Shown: positions 12,785 through 24,306, counted from the first letter of the stretch. The stretch is DNA of 64,000 bases from Mesostigma viride (GCA_009746045.1 RPFO01000072.1:2773971-2837970); one strand, 5' to 3'. Notes: generated from the sequence alone by a model not told the origin. Made by a program: numbers and translations.

Positions 12785-13228
12785 TTATTCAGAACGCAAC
12801 TCATCATTGGACATTAATACTTCAGGTATAGGTCTTACAGGAGGATCAACAGGTGTAGGAGGAGTAATATCTACCAAGGATAAATTTTCCAATCTATAAT
12901 GACGTTCCGGTACCCAGTAAGAGCTATCTGGAAACCAAATGACCATGGTATCATAATTAATAGTAATCTTATTATCCTGGTGCCAATCTAATCCTAGTAA
13001 TACATCAGCGGTAGTGATAGGGCCTATAGTGGCCGTCAGGTTGACAGTACGTCCTTGTATGACCAGGGGAAGGGACACCGTACCCGGGGAATGACTGGTG
13101 CGACCATCAGCATAATGAACAGTGACAGGTTTGGTGTGAGGGGTAGGGACTAGTCCTAAACGCCTAACTAGGGCCTCGCTCACAAAGGAGCTAGCCGCAC
13201 CGCTATCTACCAACACAGAGACATTCAA
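12785..13228 (-). CDS. Retropepsin-type aspartic protease (copy 1)
   Basis: The active-site motif VLVDSGAASSFV lies at residues 5-16, and the flap/second-strand region ends in ADVLLGLDWHQ. Together these identify the element protease that cleaves Gag-Pol. The segment starts at an ATG just after a frame break shared by both copies, so the natural product is probably part of a Gag-Pol fusion rather than a free start here. A Pro-rich linker (TPPTPVDPPVRP) precedes the RT. Confidence 0.85.
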   Translation of the reverse strand: MNVSVLVDSGAASSFVSEALVRRLGLVPTPHTKPVTVHYADGRTSHSPGTVSLPLVIQGRTVNLTATIGPITTADVLLGLDWHQDNKITINYDTMVIWFPDSSYWVPERHYRLENLSLVDITPPTPVDPPVRPIPEVLMSNDELRSE

Positions 13229-13683
13229 AGTTCATCAGCATGCAAGAAAGGGTCTACAACAGTGGGGAACGGTTAAACCACCATTCAAGAACATAAGAGG
13301 ACGCACACGTAGTGGTAGGGAAGATTCAGCTCCTACAGAGGTTATAAAAACAGGCAGGCAAAAATTTTTATCTGGGGTACTATCTAAGGACCTGTCCAGG
13401 TTACCCCCGGCTGACAGGCCTACTGTTCCCCCTCCCCCCCAAATCCATAGGAACTAACCCCGAAGAAGACCCTGGCGAAAAAGCCACTGCTGGAGGGTCA
13501 CGAGGGAGCGAAGAGGGTGCGGGAGCCTGATTATCATAGGGGAACCCTGGGGGTCCTGCCTGCACAGCATTCAGCCTACTAGGGGTAGCTGAGGGAATGC
13601 GTCCTGAAGTAGGACGAATAGGAGCACGCTGAGGGGTACGAGGAGGGCGAGCGTCGGGATGAGGGGGAGCACCCGAAAGGAAC

Positions 13684-15146
13684 TTGGGGCACTCACGTTT
13701 AAGATGACCTACTTCCTTACAATGATAGCATGTGATATGAGAGACATCAAGAGCTGAAGATCAGCAACGCAGATATCTAATTCTTCTACATAGGAGTTCT
13801 CCTCCTCAGGGGTAAGGATAATATTATTAATACGGGAACGGGTAGGAGAGAAGGAGTGGTGAAGAAATCTGCTACGCAAGAGATGCTGGCGCACATGCTT
13901 GAGGGGCAGATCAGTAAAACGGTAGGCAGAGAACTGGCGCTTGACTTCACGTAATAAAGGTCTACTGAGGCCTTGGAGGAAGCGAGCACGTACTTCTGCA
14001 CCCGACAAATCCCTAATTCGTACCATCTGAGCATCAAACTCTTTCATATACTCCTTAAATGATTTAGTACCCTGCTGCAAGGTACCAAAGGCTAATCTAT
14101 CCTGCCAATCTGAATCAGGAGGGACTAAATGGTTCTCTAAACGCTTAAACAATTCTGCTACAGAGTTAGGGTAGGCATGAGAGGCCAAAGACTCACACTG
14201 AATGAGGTTAGCAAGCTCAGGAGTAATGCAGGTTGTAAGATAGTGAGGAACTAATACAGCATCAGAGAGACGCCATCTATTATGATTCTGCCACGACTCT
14301 GTGTTCTGGGTAAGCAACATAATAAAGGTGAAAAACTGTTGAGGGGTAGACTTGACATCCAGCTTGGGAAGGTTAGCAAAGAGGGGAAGAGCAGGGGGCT
14401 TAGGGGGATTAGAAGAGTCAGTTTTTCCCATAGGGCCACTATCTTCCACTGCTACATAAGCGGGATAGAAGGAAGGAAGAGGAAAAGTCTTGGGTAGGGG
14501 TCTAGAAGGGGCCACCGTTTCAGGCTGGTGCCCATAAGAGAAGGGGACAGTATATTGCTCACGAAGAGAGGAGTAGGCAAAATGATCATAATTTCTATCA
14601 TCTAGGGGCATGGTGCTGAAATCACTATTAACTTCTAAATCAGCCACACGGGTAGGGACCTGGGCTGCCTCATAGGCCGTCTCAGGGTAGGACCAGGAAG
14701 CAGGTGGGTAAAAGGGAACTGCACTAGGGCGCCCAGAAGGGCCGACAGGGGCAGAGGCACGACCCGTGTTAAAAGCAGGCATGGAAGGCACAGGGTGGGA
14801 AGGAGGCCTAGCAACATTGTTAGTTAGTGAGGACCTGCTGGGGGTTGAGCCAAGGTTGCAGGAGGGGCAGGGGCCTGGTTCAGGGTAAGGGAAGGGTCAT
14901 CACTAAATCTGACTGCATACGTTGTTCATAGGTAGGAGGGGTAAGTGAGGGACGACGGCGACCACCAGCAACAGGAGAAGGAGGTGAGGTACGAAGATTA
15001 CCTTGAGGAGTGAGATGGTGCACCGTTTCAAGTGAGTCCCGTCGGTTACCACGATTGTTGTTATGGTTGTTAGTATTATTATTATTATTACTCATAGTAG
15101 GAGTGTTGGTAGGTATAGGCGACATGTTACCACCCACTGGATCCAT
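13684..15146 (-). pseudogene. Gag with CCHC zinc knuckle (copy 1)
   Basis: The N-terminal part (from the ATG at 15146) is Asn-rich (SNNNNNTNNHNNN) and then basic and Pro-rich. After a shift near 14830 the main part carries a Retrotrans_gag-like helical domain (QFFTFIMLLTQ, DRLAFGTLQQGTKSFKEYMK, RARFLQGLSRPLLREVK). A CCHC knuckle (CYHCKEVGHLKREC) lies in a further shifted frame at about 13690-13731. Gag forms the particle shell and the knuckle binds RNA. The frame breaks make this copy defective. Confidence 0.8.
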
Positions 15147-15269
15147 TTTTAATTAAGTAAATGATTAGGAATCTAACTGAAAGCAACAAGGATAAAGGAC
15201 AAGGCCTAATTTAAGGCAAGGAAAGAAAGGAAAAGCTTTTAATGTCTTAAAAGAAGGAAACAATTTAAA

Positions 15270-15653
15270 TCAATCCTTTTTAACAACAGTAATGGATAGG
15301 GAACCGAATTCTAAGGTGAGAGGAGTATCTAAGCTAGATGAGGATGCAGCCCGCTTAGGGGGAGACGAAGGAGGGGTAGCAAATTCTAGAGCTTCTACAG
15401 GAGGGCGACCATGAGGAGTAGAACGTACGTGTAGGCCTAAATCTGATACACTATGGTCTATAAGGAATTGTTGGGCTTCCTCGAAGGTAACAAATTTCTT
15501 ATACCTAACCACATTATATGTACGATTTTGCACTATCTTCCTAGCATCTGACCAAGAGAGGAAAATGGCTGACCATTGAGGGGTAATAACTACGTAATAT
15601 TTAGCTAAGCTATTGTCACTAGATGAATGGGAAGGCGCATGCAGTAAAAACAC
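15270..15653 (-). CDS. RNase H1 N-terminal / Cauli_VI-like domain protein (copy 1)
   Basis: A 127-codon ORF between the leader and gag. Residues about 17-66 match the pattern of the small RNA:DNA hybrid-binding domain found at the N terminus of eukaryotic RNase H1 and in caulimovirus protein VI: YYVVITPQWSAIFLSWSDAR, then YKKFVTFEEAQQFL. A Ser/Pro-rich tail follows. No catalytic RNase H motifs are present. Copy 1 has a 4-nt insertion close to the start, so it must use an internal ATG, whereas copy 2 keeps a longer N terminus. A role in handling hybrids during reverse transcription or in particle assembly is inference. Confidence 0.65.
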   Translation of the reverse strand: MFLLHAPSHSSSDNSLAKYYVVITPQWSAIFLSWSDARKIVQNRTYNVVRYKKFVTFEEAQQFLIDHSVSDLGLHVRSTPHGRPPVEALEFATPPSSPPKRAASSSSLDTPLTLEFGSLSITVVKKD

Positions 15654-16183
15654 GACGTTGACTCATAGTAACGCACCTGGTGGGTCTTGTGACGTCACGC
15701 TAGAAGAAGTAGGGGTAGGCGACTTATCTGGGCGATCTGGATCACCGAAAGCAGCATGAGGGCGGAATTGTCCAGCTCTCGTCCTAAATCAGCGACCGAA
15801 TAGTCCAGCGCTCGTCCTAAAACAGCGACCCGTATCTCTGCGGGTGCGGCCGTCTAATAAAACAGCAGCACAAGGAAAAAGGTGTAGGTACTGCGACGCT
15901 AATCGTCTCCGAACAGTAATACTCCCCTATCTACGACAGGAAACAACCGTAAGCAGGAAAACAAGGCGAATGACAGGCTATCTACGAAAGGGTTTATCCG
16001 CTGCGAGCAGGTCTAGCATCTAGGTAGAGCGTGTCCCGAACCGGGCAGCACTACTCTCCCAGCTTGAAGGCGACCCGCCCATTACCTGTCAAGAAAGTGT
16101 CGTCTTCGTATCCCTGGACGCGGAAGGGGTCTTGCAAAGGCGTATGTGGCAAGGGACCGTCGTCTCGTTCTCTACCTACGAAA
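15654..16183 (-). other. Chromovirus leader (copy 1)
   Basis: Non-coding leader between the putative primer site and the first ORF. It contains a short imperfect duplication (GCTCTCGTCCTAAATCAGCG followed by GCGCTCGTCCTAAAACAGCG, about 15773-15832). No convincing ORF is present. It may contain packaging signals, which I cannot identify. Confidence 0.5.
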
Positions 16184-16198
16184 GTTCCTCCGGAACCA
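16184..16198 (-). promoter_or_regulatory. Putative primer-binding site (copy 1)
   Basis: On the minus strand TGGTTCCGGAGGAAC begins one base inside the 5' LTR and starts with TGG, as expected for a sequence complementary to a tRNA 3' CCA end. It is itself a small hairpin (GTTCC/GGAAC), so self-priming is an alternative. The tRNA is not identified. The same 15 bases occur in copy 2 at 27956-27970. Confidence 0.5.
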
Positions 16199-16199
16199 T

Positions 16200-16763
16200 T
16201 GTTACGCCGCGGATATCTACCACCACCTCTACCTCTAATGGGCCTGATGCTACCTAAACTGGTCAGGCCTCCTCTACTCAACCCTCTAGCGAAAGACGAA
16301 CGTGACGGAACTGATCTCAATGCATTAACGTATGTGTTACTATAATACGCCATACAACCATTTATCAAAACCCGTTTACTCCAGGAATAGAGGAAAGAAA
16401 CACACTACACTGCCGTGACCCAAGCCTATATGTGTTACTTCATTTAACACACGCCGAGTGCACACACGAAGGATAGAACGTGCATAAATGGCCACCAACG
16501 GTCCAACACGCTCGGGCCGACATGGCCCTCGCCTACAGATGCACCGGCACAGATACAGATGCACGCTGGTCCACTACATTCTACCAAAGGATAAGGACCA
16601 CTAGCAAAGTACGCGGCGCGGCGCCCAACGGCACCCAATGTACCATAGTACTGTTACGAGGACAATAGTGTCCCGGTAGGAGCTACACGTAAACCTAGGG
16701 ACAACCGAGGCAAAAGACCTAATTTACGTCCGTAACTACAACGCATTGTTACGCGACGTAACA
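16200..16763 (-). repeat. Copy 1 5' LTR
   Basis: 564 bp, the same length as its partner at 5957-6520, with matching termini TGTTACG and CGTAACA. It is followed by GACGG, the right-hand target duplication. It should contain the promoter; no specific box is assigned. Confidence 0.93.
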
Positions 16764-17751
16764 GACGGCCCCACTTTCGGCCTACGGCCTCGGCCAAAGT
16801 TTTCGGGCTTCGTAAATCGTAGTTACAATAGGGGACAAGAAAAAAGTGGGGGAGGGGGGGCTATCGCCCCCTCTCCCCGACTTGAGAGGACGTGACTCGC
16901 CGCTAGCGGCCCAGAGGCCGATAGTCGACCTTCTGGGCGCCAACCGCACCGGCCCGCGCGACGCGCCAAGACCCTTCCACGGAGGACGCGCGGGCGGACG
17001 ATTCCGACCGGGACGAACCGTCTCCGTGCGCCACGCGCAACGGACCCTTCCCCGTGAACACCGTGGAAGCTCTCCGAGCGTGAGATACTTGGAAATTTCG
17101 TCACGTTCGTATCGAAAATGCAATTCTGACAAATTTTCAGCTCGCACTTAACCACTATGAATTTCAGCATACCATTAGATATACTTTAGAGATATTTCAG
17201 CGTCAGATACTTGGAAATTTCGTTACGGTCGTATCTCCAGTGAAATTCTGACAAATTTCTCCGCTCGGACTGAACCACAATCAATTTCCGCATACCATTC
17301 GATATACTAAATATAATTTTGCGTTTCCGGTCAGCAACGCTATGAACGTTTTCGTTCGTAACGGAAACTTCCGTCTCGTTTGATTCTATTTCCCCTGTTC
17401 AGGTGCGAACGTTTCCGTTCAGCACGTAACTGTCATTTCGTCTCGCTTGCTTATCAAATTTGACATCCCACGTCCTGTGCCTTGAAAAGTTTTAGTACAG
17501 ATATCGGTTCGCCAGTAGCTTGTTTGACGCTTAAAAAAGTCAACGTGCCGTACCGTCCTGAGGCCGCGCGGATTGGCGAGACGCCCCACTTGCCCGCAAA
17601 AGTCTGAACGTGTTCAGCGTTTCAGCACCCGTTCAGAATACCTCAGACTCGATCTCCTCGGTTTGGGGATTTTCTTTGTACTACGCCGATTGGCCATCTC
17701 GCTACGGTCCTGTACGTCGTCCGCTCCCGCGCTAGGGGGCGCGGGGGACGG
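16764..17751. repeat. Satellite: tail of B2 plus monomer C2 (chimeric)
   Basis: 16764-16834 completes the monomer interrupted by copy 1. A new monomer starts with ACAAG at 16835. Its head follows type C (CCTTGAAAAGTTTTAG and GGTGCGAACG, as at about 3681 and 3760). From about 17530 it follows type B (AAAAAAGTCAACGTGCCG). It therefore looks like a C/B chimera, as expected from exchange between array units. It is interrupted at 17752 by the second chromovirus. Confidence 0.85.
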
Positions 17752-18315
17752 TGTTACGCCGCGGATATCTACCACCACCTCTACCTCTAATGGGCCTGAT
17801 GCTACCTAAACTGGTCAGGCCTCCTCTACTCAACCCTCTAGCGAAAGACGAACGTGACGGAACTGATCTCAATGCATTAACGTATGTGTTACTATAATAC
17901 GCCATACAACCATTTATCAAAACCCGTTTACTCCAGGAATAGAGGAAGGAAACACACTACACTGCCGTGACCCAAGCCTATATGTGTTAATTCATTTAAC
18001 ACACGCCGAGTGCACACACGAAGGGTAGAACGTGCATAAATGGTCACCAACGGTCCAACACGCTCGGGCCGACATGGCCCTCGCCTACAGATGCACCGGC
18101 ACAGATACAGATGCACGCTGGTCCACTACATTCTACCAAAGGATCAGGACCACTAGTAAAGTACGCGGCGCGGCGCCCAACGGCACCCAATGTACCACAG
18201 TACTGTTACGAGGACAATAGTGTCCCGGTAGGAGCTACACGTAAACCTAGGGACAACCGAGGCAAAAGACCTAATTTACGTCCGTAACTACAACGAATTG
18301 TTACGCGACGTAACA
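17752..18315 (-). repeat. Copy 2 3' LTR
   Basis: 564 bp with TGTTACG/CGTAACA termini. Copy-2-specific bases include TTAATTC, GGTCACC, ATCAGGACC, AGTAAAG and CCACAGTA, all shared with 27972-28537. Confidence 0.93.
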
Positions 18316-18326
18316 CCTCCCCCCCC
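18316..18326 (-). promoter_or_regulatory. Copy 2 polypurine tract
   Basis: GGGGGGGGAGG on the minus strand, directly next to the 3' LTR, as in copy 1. Confidence 0.8.
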
Positions 18327-18677
18327 ACAAAGGTAGGGAGCCCTCTCCCTACGCACAGGGAGGAAACAAGGGTAGGAAACCTAATGCACCCAGCACACAC
18401 CAACACAATCGGCAGGCCATCCAAGATACAAAGCACCAATAGTTCACACGGTCTCCACCACCACGCCGGGAGGTGTAGGGTTAGCCAGCACCAAGCCTGG
18501 TGGTAGGTTCCCCTAACTGCCTGGAACAAAGTCCTTGCCGGGGGGACGGCACTGGGCAGGACACACAGAGTAAACAAATCAGCACCAAGGACCAAGAACG
18601 ACCAGTCAACTGGCCAGAACGTGAGGGCGACTCTATATACCGGAGGGACAACACCCTCAGGTCGGGCCTAAGGCCCT

Positions 18678-20996
18678 CTATCTAATGGCCATCCGTCTGG
18701 TAGTACCACGGGAGGCCAGCAGGACATCCAGGTACGCCTGGTAGTGAGACACATCCTCAGCATTGTCGTGCCTATCTACAGTGAGGAAAACATCGGCCCA
18801 CACGCCGTCAGGAAAAAGACCCAGGAAGGCCCAGTAATACCTATGCTGCGTAAGAACGACCTGGCCCCGGGCCCAGTCCAGGAAACCACAGGCAAAGAGG
18901 CGTAGGAAAGGCTCTACCGCGATCAGGCAGAGAGCCCGCAGGAGCAGGCGATGGTACCGGATCCGAGGGCGCATACCCGTCGGGAAAAACAGATCTACCA
19001 GGGGCTCCACGTTGGACGGCCACAACCGGATATGCCGAATCTCACGGGAGCGCCACCGACGGGCACACTGTCGCGACCCGAACGTCTCGAGGTAGTCGCT
19101 AGCCCGGGGAGGAGGATGACCCCGAGAGTCCAAACCCTGGCCCGGGATGGGCGCTGGACGACGGGCATCCCACTCTAGGATGGGCTGAAGGACCGTGCTG
19201 TACGTGGCACCCGGCACCGCAGGAAACTCTACCGTAAGGGCATCTGAGGCCATAATGCCCAGAGGCGGAGGGTAAGCCCACTGGAACCCGCCGTAGGTGT
19301 CCAAGTCATTGTGGCGCCTAGCCCAGCGATACAGGACGCGCCGAACCAGGATCTCACCCTGGAACACCGGATCAGCTAAAATAACCATGTCGAAAGGAGG
19401 CCGATCAGTCTCAACTGGTAGGCCACGGTCCCGCGGCGCCCGACACACCTGGGAGAACCCGTAGGACATGGGCGAAATGGCAAGCTCGGCGGAGGCGCGC
19501 GGCAGGTCACACTGGCGGCAGGCAGCGCAGACATACCGTACCCAAAGACAGGCGTGTCGCGCGACTCCGGAGTCGCATGCACCACAGAAGGGGCCCGATC
19601 CCGATCGCCCTCTGACAACTCCCGAAGGGAATCGGCAGCGCGGGTGGCGCGAGGGTCAGAGCCACTGGACCGAACAACCGCAGCCAAAGACCGCGGGGCC
19701 GAAGGGACAGGGGCCGACGAAGGGGTAGGAACCGGCACAGACGCAGACGGCGCCGGTACAACAGGGGGCCGCGTCGGACCCGATGCCGCAGGGGGTCGCG
19801 ACGGACCCGCCTCCGCAGCTGGCGCGCCGGTCTCTGGGGGCGGAGCACCACCAGGCCACATGTTGAAAATAGGGCCCGTGGGGACAGGCAATCCGGCATA
19901 CGACTGGTTACCGTCTAAGCTCCAGTCAGGCACCGGGATCCTCTGCGGAGGACCGCCCTCCCAAAGCCTGGGAAGACCGCCCGGGTCGCTGAAGAAACCC
20001 CGCGAGGGCGGCGCTGACGTGGTGGGCGGCTCGGACGCGGCGGCGACGGGCGCGGCCGCTGGGACGGCGGACTCGCGCCGAGGCGCAGGTACGTCAGTAG
20101 CAGGCGCAGAGGTAGCCGAAGGCGTAGGAGCCGCAGCAACAGAGGGAACCGCAGCCGCCGAGGGCTCGCGCGGCACAGACGGACCCGTAGACGTCGAGGC
20201 GACCGAAGGGGAAGGGGGCACAGCGGCAGACACCCCACCTGGCGTGGCTGGAGCGTGCGCCTGGGCCGCCATGAAGGCCCCGAAGGCCGCCGTCAGGGAC
20301 TGGATCTGCGCCTGCATCGCAGAAACTGTCGCCGAAAGGGATCAGGCTCACGACCAGAGCCCAAGGGGTAGGCTCCACCGATGCGCACAGGACCGACCTC
20401 GGTGAAGACGGGACAGGGGAAGGCGCCGACACTGAAGAGGAGGACGCCGCAGGGGAGGCCGAATACTCAGGAGAATACTGTGCCTCTACCGGCGCGTCCG
20501 TAGGAGTAGGGTCGCCCAATCCTACGCCCGCTGTCTGGTCTGCTATCTCCATGAACTCTACTGCCCGTAGAAGGTCGCAGGGGTTCTCATCTATTTCCGC
20601 ATCACCCTCGGCCGGAAGCCAGGGGAACACATCCCGTAGGCAGGAGCGGCCCACAGGGGTAGAAAGGTAGGAAAAACCCTGGGGCACTGGAGAACCGCAG
20701 CTATCTGTCCCAAGGCTGGACAGCTGGAGCCACATTCTAGCAAACAGTGCCCGGCATCGTCGAACCCGTGCAAAACAAGCTGGTGCGGTTCAGCAGGGGA
20801 GGGACCGTACCACGTGACCCCGAAGAGAGCAGCCCTGACTAAACCGCATGTTGGGCCTGGAGGGCCGGCTGCACGATGCCACCCGGAAAACTGGACCGTG
20901 ACACCCAGCGGCCCGGAAGGGCCTCGAAGTACAGCTCAGGGTCCGGTAGGGGCGGGACGGCAGCGGGCTCTCAGCCGGAGGGGTAGGCTCTGACAT
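18678..20996 (-). pseudogene. Chromovirus third ORF, unknown protein (copy 2)
   Basis: Same protein as in copy 1, starting at the ATG at 20996 (MSEPTPPAESP), downstream of the intact pol stop at 21073-21075. The C-terminal block is well kept, from MSYGFSQVCRAPRDR to the end near 18678. One-base losses near 20955, 20845, 20673, 20340 and 19523 break the N-terminal and central parts. Because the breaks differ from those of copy 1, the two copies together show that the whole region was once one continuous frame. No signal peptide or membrane span is evident. Function unknown. Confidence 0.6.
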
Positions 20997-21072
20997 GACG
21001 GCTGCGGAGGGGAGGGGACAACCAACCACCCGTCGACAGCAGACATAACATAAGAGAGGAGAAGGTCTACAA

Positions 21073-21830
21073 CTAGAGCTTGTGCAGGGTTTTATATTCC
21101 TGCAGCAGGCGACTACACCCATCTAGCTCACTCTCCGTATACCAGACCTTATCTACTTCACTACGAGCATACATCCACTTCACTTTATACTGACGCTGGG
21201 TACCGCGGCCCTTTTTGATATCTCTATGGGCCACGATGCTTTCTACTTCGTCTTCTACTTCCCCAGTGTCAGGGTTATGCTCTAAAGGGGCAGGCGCTAG
21301 CTCCTACCAGCGAACGTACTAGGGTGGTACAGTTTCAGCTGGCTTCTATGGAAGGTGTTTGAATGTGTCTGCCAAGAGGTAGGGATATCGACTTTATATA
21401 AGAAATTTCCTACTCTAGACAACACATGGAAGGGTCCTAAGAAGGCGGGCCTAAGTTTGACCTTAAGTTCTGCTTCAAACTTATGAGCAAAACGGCCAAC
21501 ACGGGGGCCTTCTACTAATACTAGATCTCCTATTTCTATCTCAGGTGCTCTTCTATCTAAGGAGGCACGCAACCTAGCAAGGTACTTAGACTGAGCTTTT
21601 TGGTACCCTGAGATCGCGTGGTCATGAGCAGTTTTCATTCTATCTAGTAAGGACTGTACACCTTCTACAGTATCTCGGGACACATCATCCTTGTCCCGTA
21701 GAGGACTAGCTAAGAGAGAGGTAGGGGTAAGAGGCTGTCTACCAGTATCTAGGAAGAAGGGCGTATATCCATGCGCAGCCTGGGGCAATTGTTGAGGGAG
21801 AACTCTACCAAACATAAATAATCCTCCCAA
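21073..21830 (-). CDS. Integrase C-terminal part with intact chromodomain (copy 2)
   Basis: Starts in the segment PQAAHGYTPFFLDTGRQPLT and passes through the GPY/F-like module (LGPFHVLSRVGNF). After a shift near 21302 it reaches a full chromodomain: VESIVAHRDIKKG, QYKVKWMYARSE, VWYTESELDGC, and a terminal LLQEYKTLHKL. The aromatic and acidic positions expected of chromodomains (Tyr, Trp, later Trp) are visible. Stop codon at 21073-21075. A domain of this kind can steer integration to histone-marked chromatin; that is inference from other chromoviruses. Confidence 0.8.
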
Positions 21831-22132
21831 TCACTTCCCGAGCCATTAACATAGTGCCTAAGCGCTTCTTCCACTACCCTATTAAGACGCTCTACTAAAT
21901 GAGAGGAGGAGGAGTGGTAGGCAGTACCGTAGGTAACCTTGGTACCGATGGCAGCGAAAAACTGCTGCCAAAAATCTGAGGTAAATAACTTATCCTTATC
22001 ACTAATAAACTGCCTACTCAAACCATGATATCTGTATACATTATTGAGGTATAGGCGTGCGCAATCACGTGCTGTGAGTTCTAAAGGACACGGCACGAGA
22101 TGGCACATACGAGTAAAACGATCTATGAACAC
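21749..22132 (-). pseudogene. Integrase catalytic part (copy 2)
   Basis: Carries the last two acidic motifs of the DDE core (ISDKDKLF and HLVERLNR). It lies after a one-base deletion near 22137, which separates it from the upstream frame that holds the first Asp (MMDFVGPF). It overlaps the next frame around 21790, where both chromovirus copies share the same one-base shift. Confidence 0.8.
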
Positions 22133-24306
22133 AAGGATTGGGCATTGCCCCTATCATTCTTTCTAAAAGGTCCTACAAAATCCATCATGATAGAATCCCA
22201 CGGCATGATGGGGTCAGGCAAGGTCCTAGGTTCTGCTATCTGTCCTACGTTATTGGGTTTCATCTCCTGGCAAGATTGACAAGTTCTAACATACTCATCT
22301 ACATCCTTATAAAGGGAAGGCCAGTAATAAGAGCGGGCTACTAGGTCCCGTACCCGTTTACCACCCTGATGAGCAGCTAAGTCATGCAACTCAAAGAGCA
22401 AGGAGGAGCGACAGATAGGAGGGACATACAGGCGCCATTGAGGGGGAGAATCTGCTATCTGCACATATAAAAACCCACCTACAAATTTACAAGGGTGCTT
22501 GCCTAATTGTTGGGGATGTGCAGCAATGGCAGCTAATGCTTCCGGCTCAGTGGCCGTAAATCTACTAATAAGGCGTTCAAGATCAGAGGTAGGCATCGCT
22601 ACAGAGGTATCCAGAACAGGTTTAAAGAGATCTCCTACCGCCTTGCCAAAGAGAAGGGGAGGTCCTAGAGGGACTACGTTTTCATAAGACTTTCCTGACC
22701 TAGTCGCTATATGGCTAAGCGGTATAGAAATTTTATTTTTCCCCTCCCCCCCCACCGAGGCCACGGGAAGGGCCTCACACGGGAGAGAGAGTCCTACGTG
22801 AGAAAGGAGATCAGGCATGCGAACAGCTGTATGAAAGAGGTAGGCATAGGATTCATCATCAGGTAGTTCACCATAAGGGGTTACACCCATAGTAGTAGGA
22901 ACTAGAGTAGTATTGAGAACATCAAGGTCCTCGAAAAAGGAGTAATCTGCACGACGAGAGAGTGCATCTGGTACTATGTTATCTACACCCTTGACATACT
23001 GAAGTTTAAAAGGGGAAAACTGTGCTAAAAATTCCATCCAGCGCGCTTGCCGAGGGGTAAGGTTGGGTTGGGAGAGAAGATGGGTAAGGGGACGGTGATC
23101 CGTTTGGATAACTAATCTATAAGGATCTAGCTCACAGGGTTCATTCAGGCAGACATCAAATTGAGCACCTTTAAGAAAGTGCTGCCACGCGTGGCAACAA
23201 TACACCACCGCTAAGAGTTCCTGCTGGTGTACGGGATAGTTACGCTCCGCAGGGAGCATTGTCCTAGAGATATACTCAATTGGCTGTAAGCCCTGACCCT
23301 GATCCTGGAGAAGGACGCCACCTATAGCTACCTTACTAGCATCTGTAGCCACAACAAAGGGTTTAGTAGTATCCGGTAGGATGAGTACAGGAGGGGAAAG
23401 GAGTAGGGATTTTAGGCACTGAAAAGCCGACTGACATTCACTACTCCAAACAAAGGGGATATCCTTCTTTAATAAATGATTAATAGGGGCTGCTATAGTT
23501 GCGAAACGCGGGATAAAACGCCTATAGTAAGAAGCAATTCCTAGAAAACTACGTACACCTTTAACGTCGGTAGGAGTAGGCCATTCCTGAATTGACTTAG
23601 TTTTATCCGGGTCGGTAGCGACCCCGGCATCTGACAGAACGTGCCCTAAAAATGGGACACTCCTACCCGAACGAACTTTAGCACGGCGCGCCCACAAAGA
23701 ATTTTCAGCCATTATTTCTAATACTTTCTTTAAATCACGTAGGTGCGTTTCAAAATCAGGAGAGTAAATAAGAATATCATCTAAGTAAGCTTGAGCACAA
23801 GAACGGTCATGCTCAGATAAAGAAACAGAGGAGAAGGAAGGATCCTTTAAATCAGAGGACACCTGAGGAAGGTGAGAATTTCCCATAACAGGTCTAAGCA
23901 CTTCATTCATTAACATTTGAAAAGAGGCAGGCGAGTTACAGAGTCCCATAGCCGCTACTCTAAACTGGTAATGACCAAAAGGGGTAGCAAAGGCGGTTTT
24001 ATGGCAATCCTCAGGAGCTATCCGCAACTGCCAAAAACCATCCGCACAATCCAGTACTGTGAAACAAGTGGAACCTTTAACCTTATTAAATATATCATCA
24101 ATACGAGGTAGAGGGTATTTAGACTTCACAGTAATATCATTCAACTTCCTATAATCAGTAACTAGGCGAAACTTGCCATTTGGCTTAGGAACTAACAGGA
24201 CACCAGCTGAGTAGGGAGAGTTACTAGGCTCTATCAATCCTGCTTCTAATAGTGACACTAAAATCTGTTTTAGTTCCTTTAACTCGGTAGGGCCCATTCT
24301 ATACAT
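22123..24306 (-). CDS. Pol: RT, RNase H and N-terminal integrase (copy 2)
   Basis: A 727-codon open frame, the best preserved pol segment in the window. In order: RT fingers (GLIEPSNSPYSAGVLLVPKP), the catalytic YLDDILIYS near residue 170, thumb (FLGIASYYRRFIPRF), RNase H (FVVATDASKVAIGGVLLQDQ; HQQELLAVVYC; TDHRPLTHLL), a spacer, then integrase HHCC (HDLAAH to CQSC) and the first DDE Asp (MMDFVGPF). It ends at a one-base deletion near 22137. The ATG used is internal; the natural protein would extend from protease. Confidence 0.92.
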   Translation of the reverse strand: MYRMGPTELKELKQILVSLLEAGLIEPSNSPYSAGVLLVPKPNGKFRLVTDYRKLNDITVKSKYPLPRIDDIFNKVKGSTCFTVLDCADGFWQLRIAPEDCHKTAFATPFGHYQFRVAAMGLCNSPASFQMLMNEVLRPVMGNSHLPQVSSDLKDPSFSSVSLSEHDRSCAQAYLDDILIYSPDFETHLRDLKKVLEIMAENSLWARRAKVRSGRSVPFLGHVLSDAGVATDPDKTKSIQEWPTPTDVKGVRSFLGIASYYRRFIPRFATIAAPINHLLKKDIPFVWSSECQSAFQCLKSLLLSPPVLILPDTTKPFVVATDASKVAIGGVLLQDQGQGLQPIEYISRTMLPAERNYPVHQQELLAVVYCCHAWQHFLKGAQFDVCLNEPCELDPYRLVIQTDHRPLTHLLSQPNLTPRQARWMEFLAQFSPFKLQYVKGVDNIVPDALSRRADYSFFEDLDVLNTTLVPTTMGVTPYGELPDDESYAYLFHTAVRMPDLLSHVGLSLPCEALPVASVGGEGKNKISIPLSHIATRSGKSYENVVPLGPPLLFGKAVGDLFKPVLDTSVAMPTSDLERLISRFTATEPEALAAIAAHPQQLGKHPCKFVGGFLYVQIADSPPQWRLYVPPICRSSLLFELHDLAAHQGGKRVRDLVARSYYWPSLYKDVDEYVRTCQSCQEMKPNNVGQIAEPRTLPDPIMPWDSIMMDFVGPFRKNDRGNAQSLCS

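Larger units (their letters stand above)
5957..16763 (-). mobile_element. Ty3/Gypsy chromovirus, copy 1
   Basis: LTR retrotransposon in minus orientation, 10,807 bp, flanked by the 5-bp duplication GACGG (5952-5956 and 16764-16768). Order along the element: 5' LTR, putative primer site, leader, RNase H1-N-like ORF, Gag, protease, RT/RNase H, integrase with chromodomain, third ORF, polypurine tract, 3' LTR. Several one-base indels break gag-pol, so this copy is probably not autonomous. The chromodomain at the integrase C terminus places it among chromoviruses. It sits inside satellite monomer B2. Confidence 0.93.
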
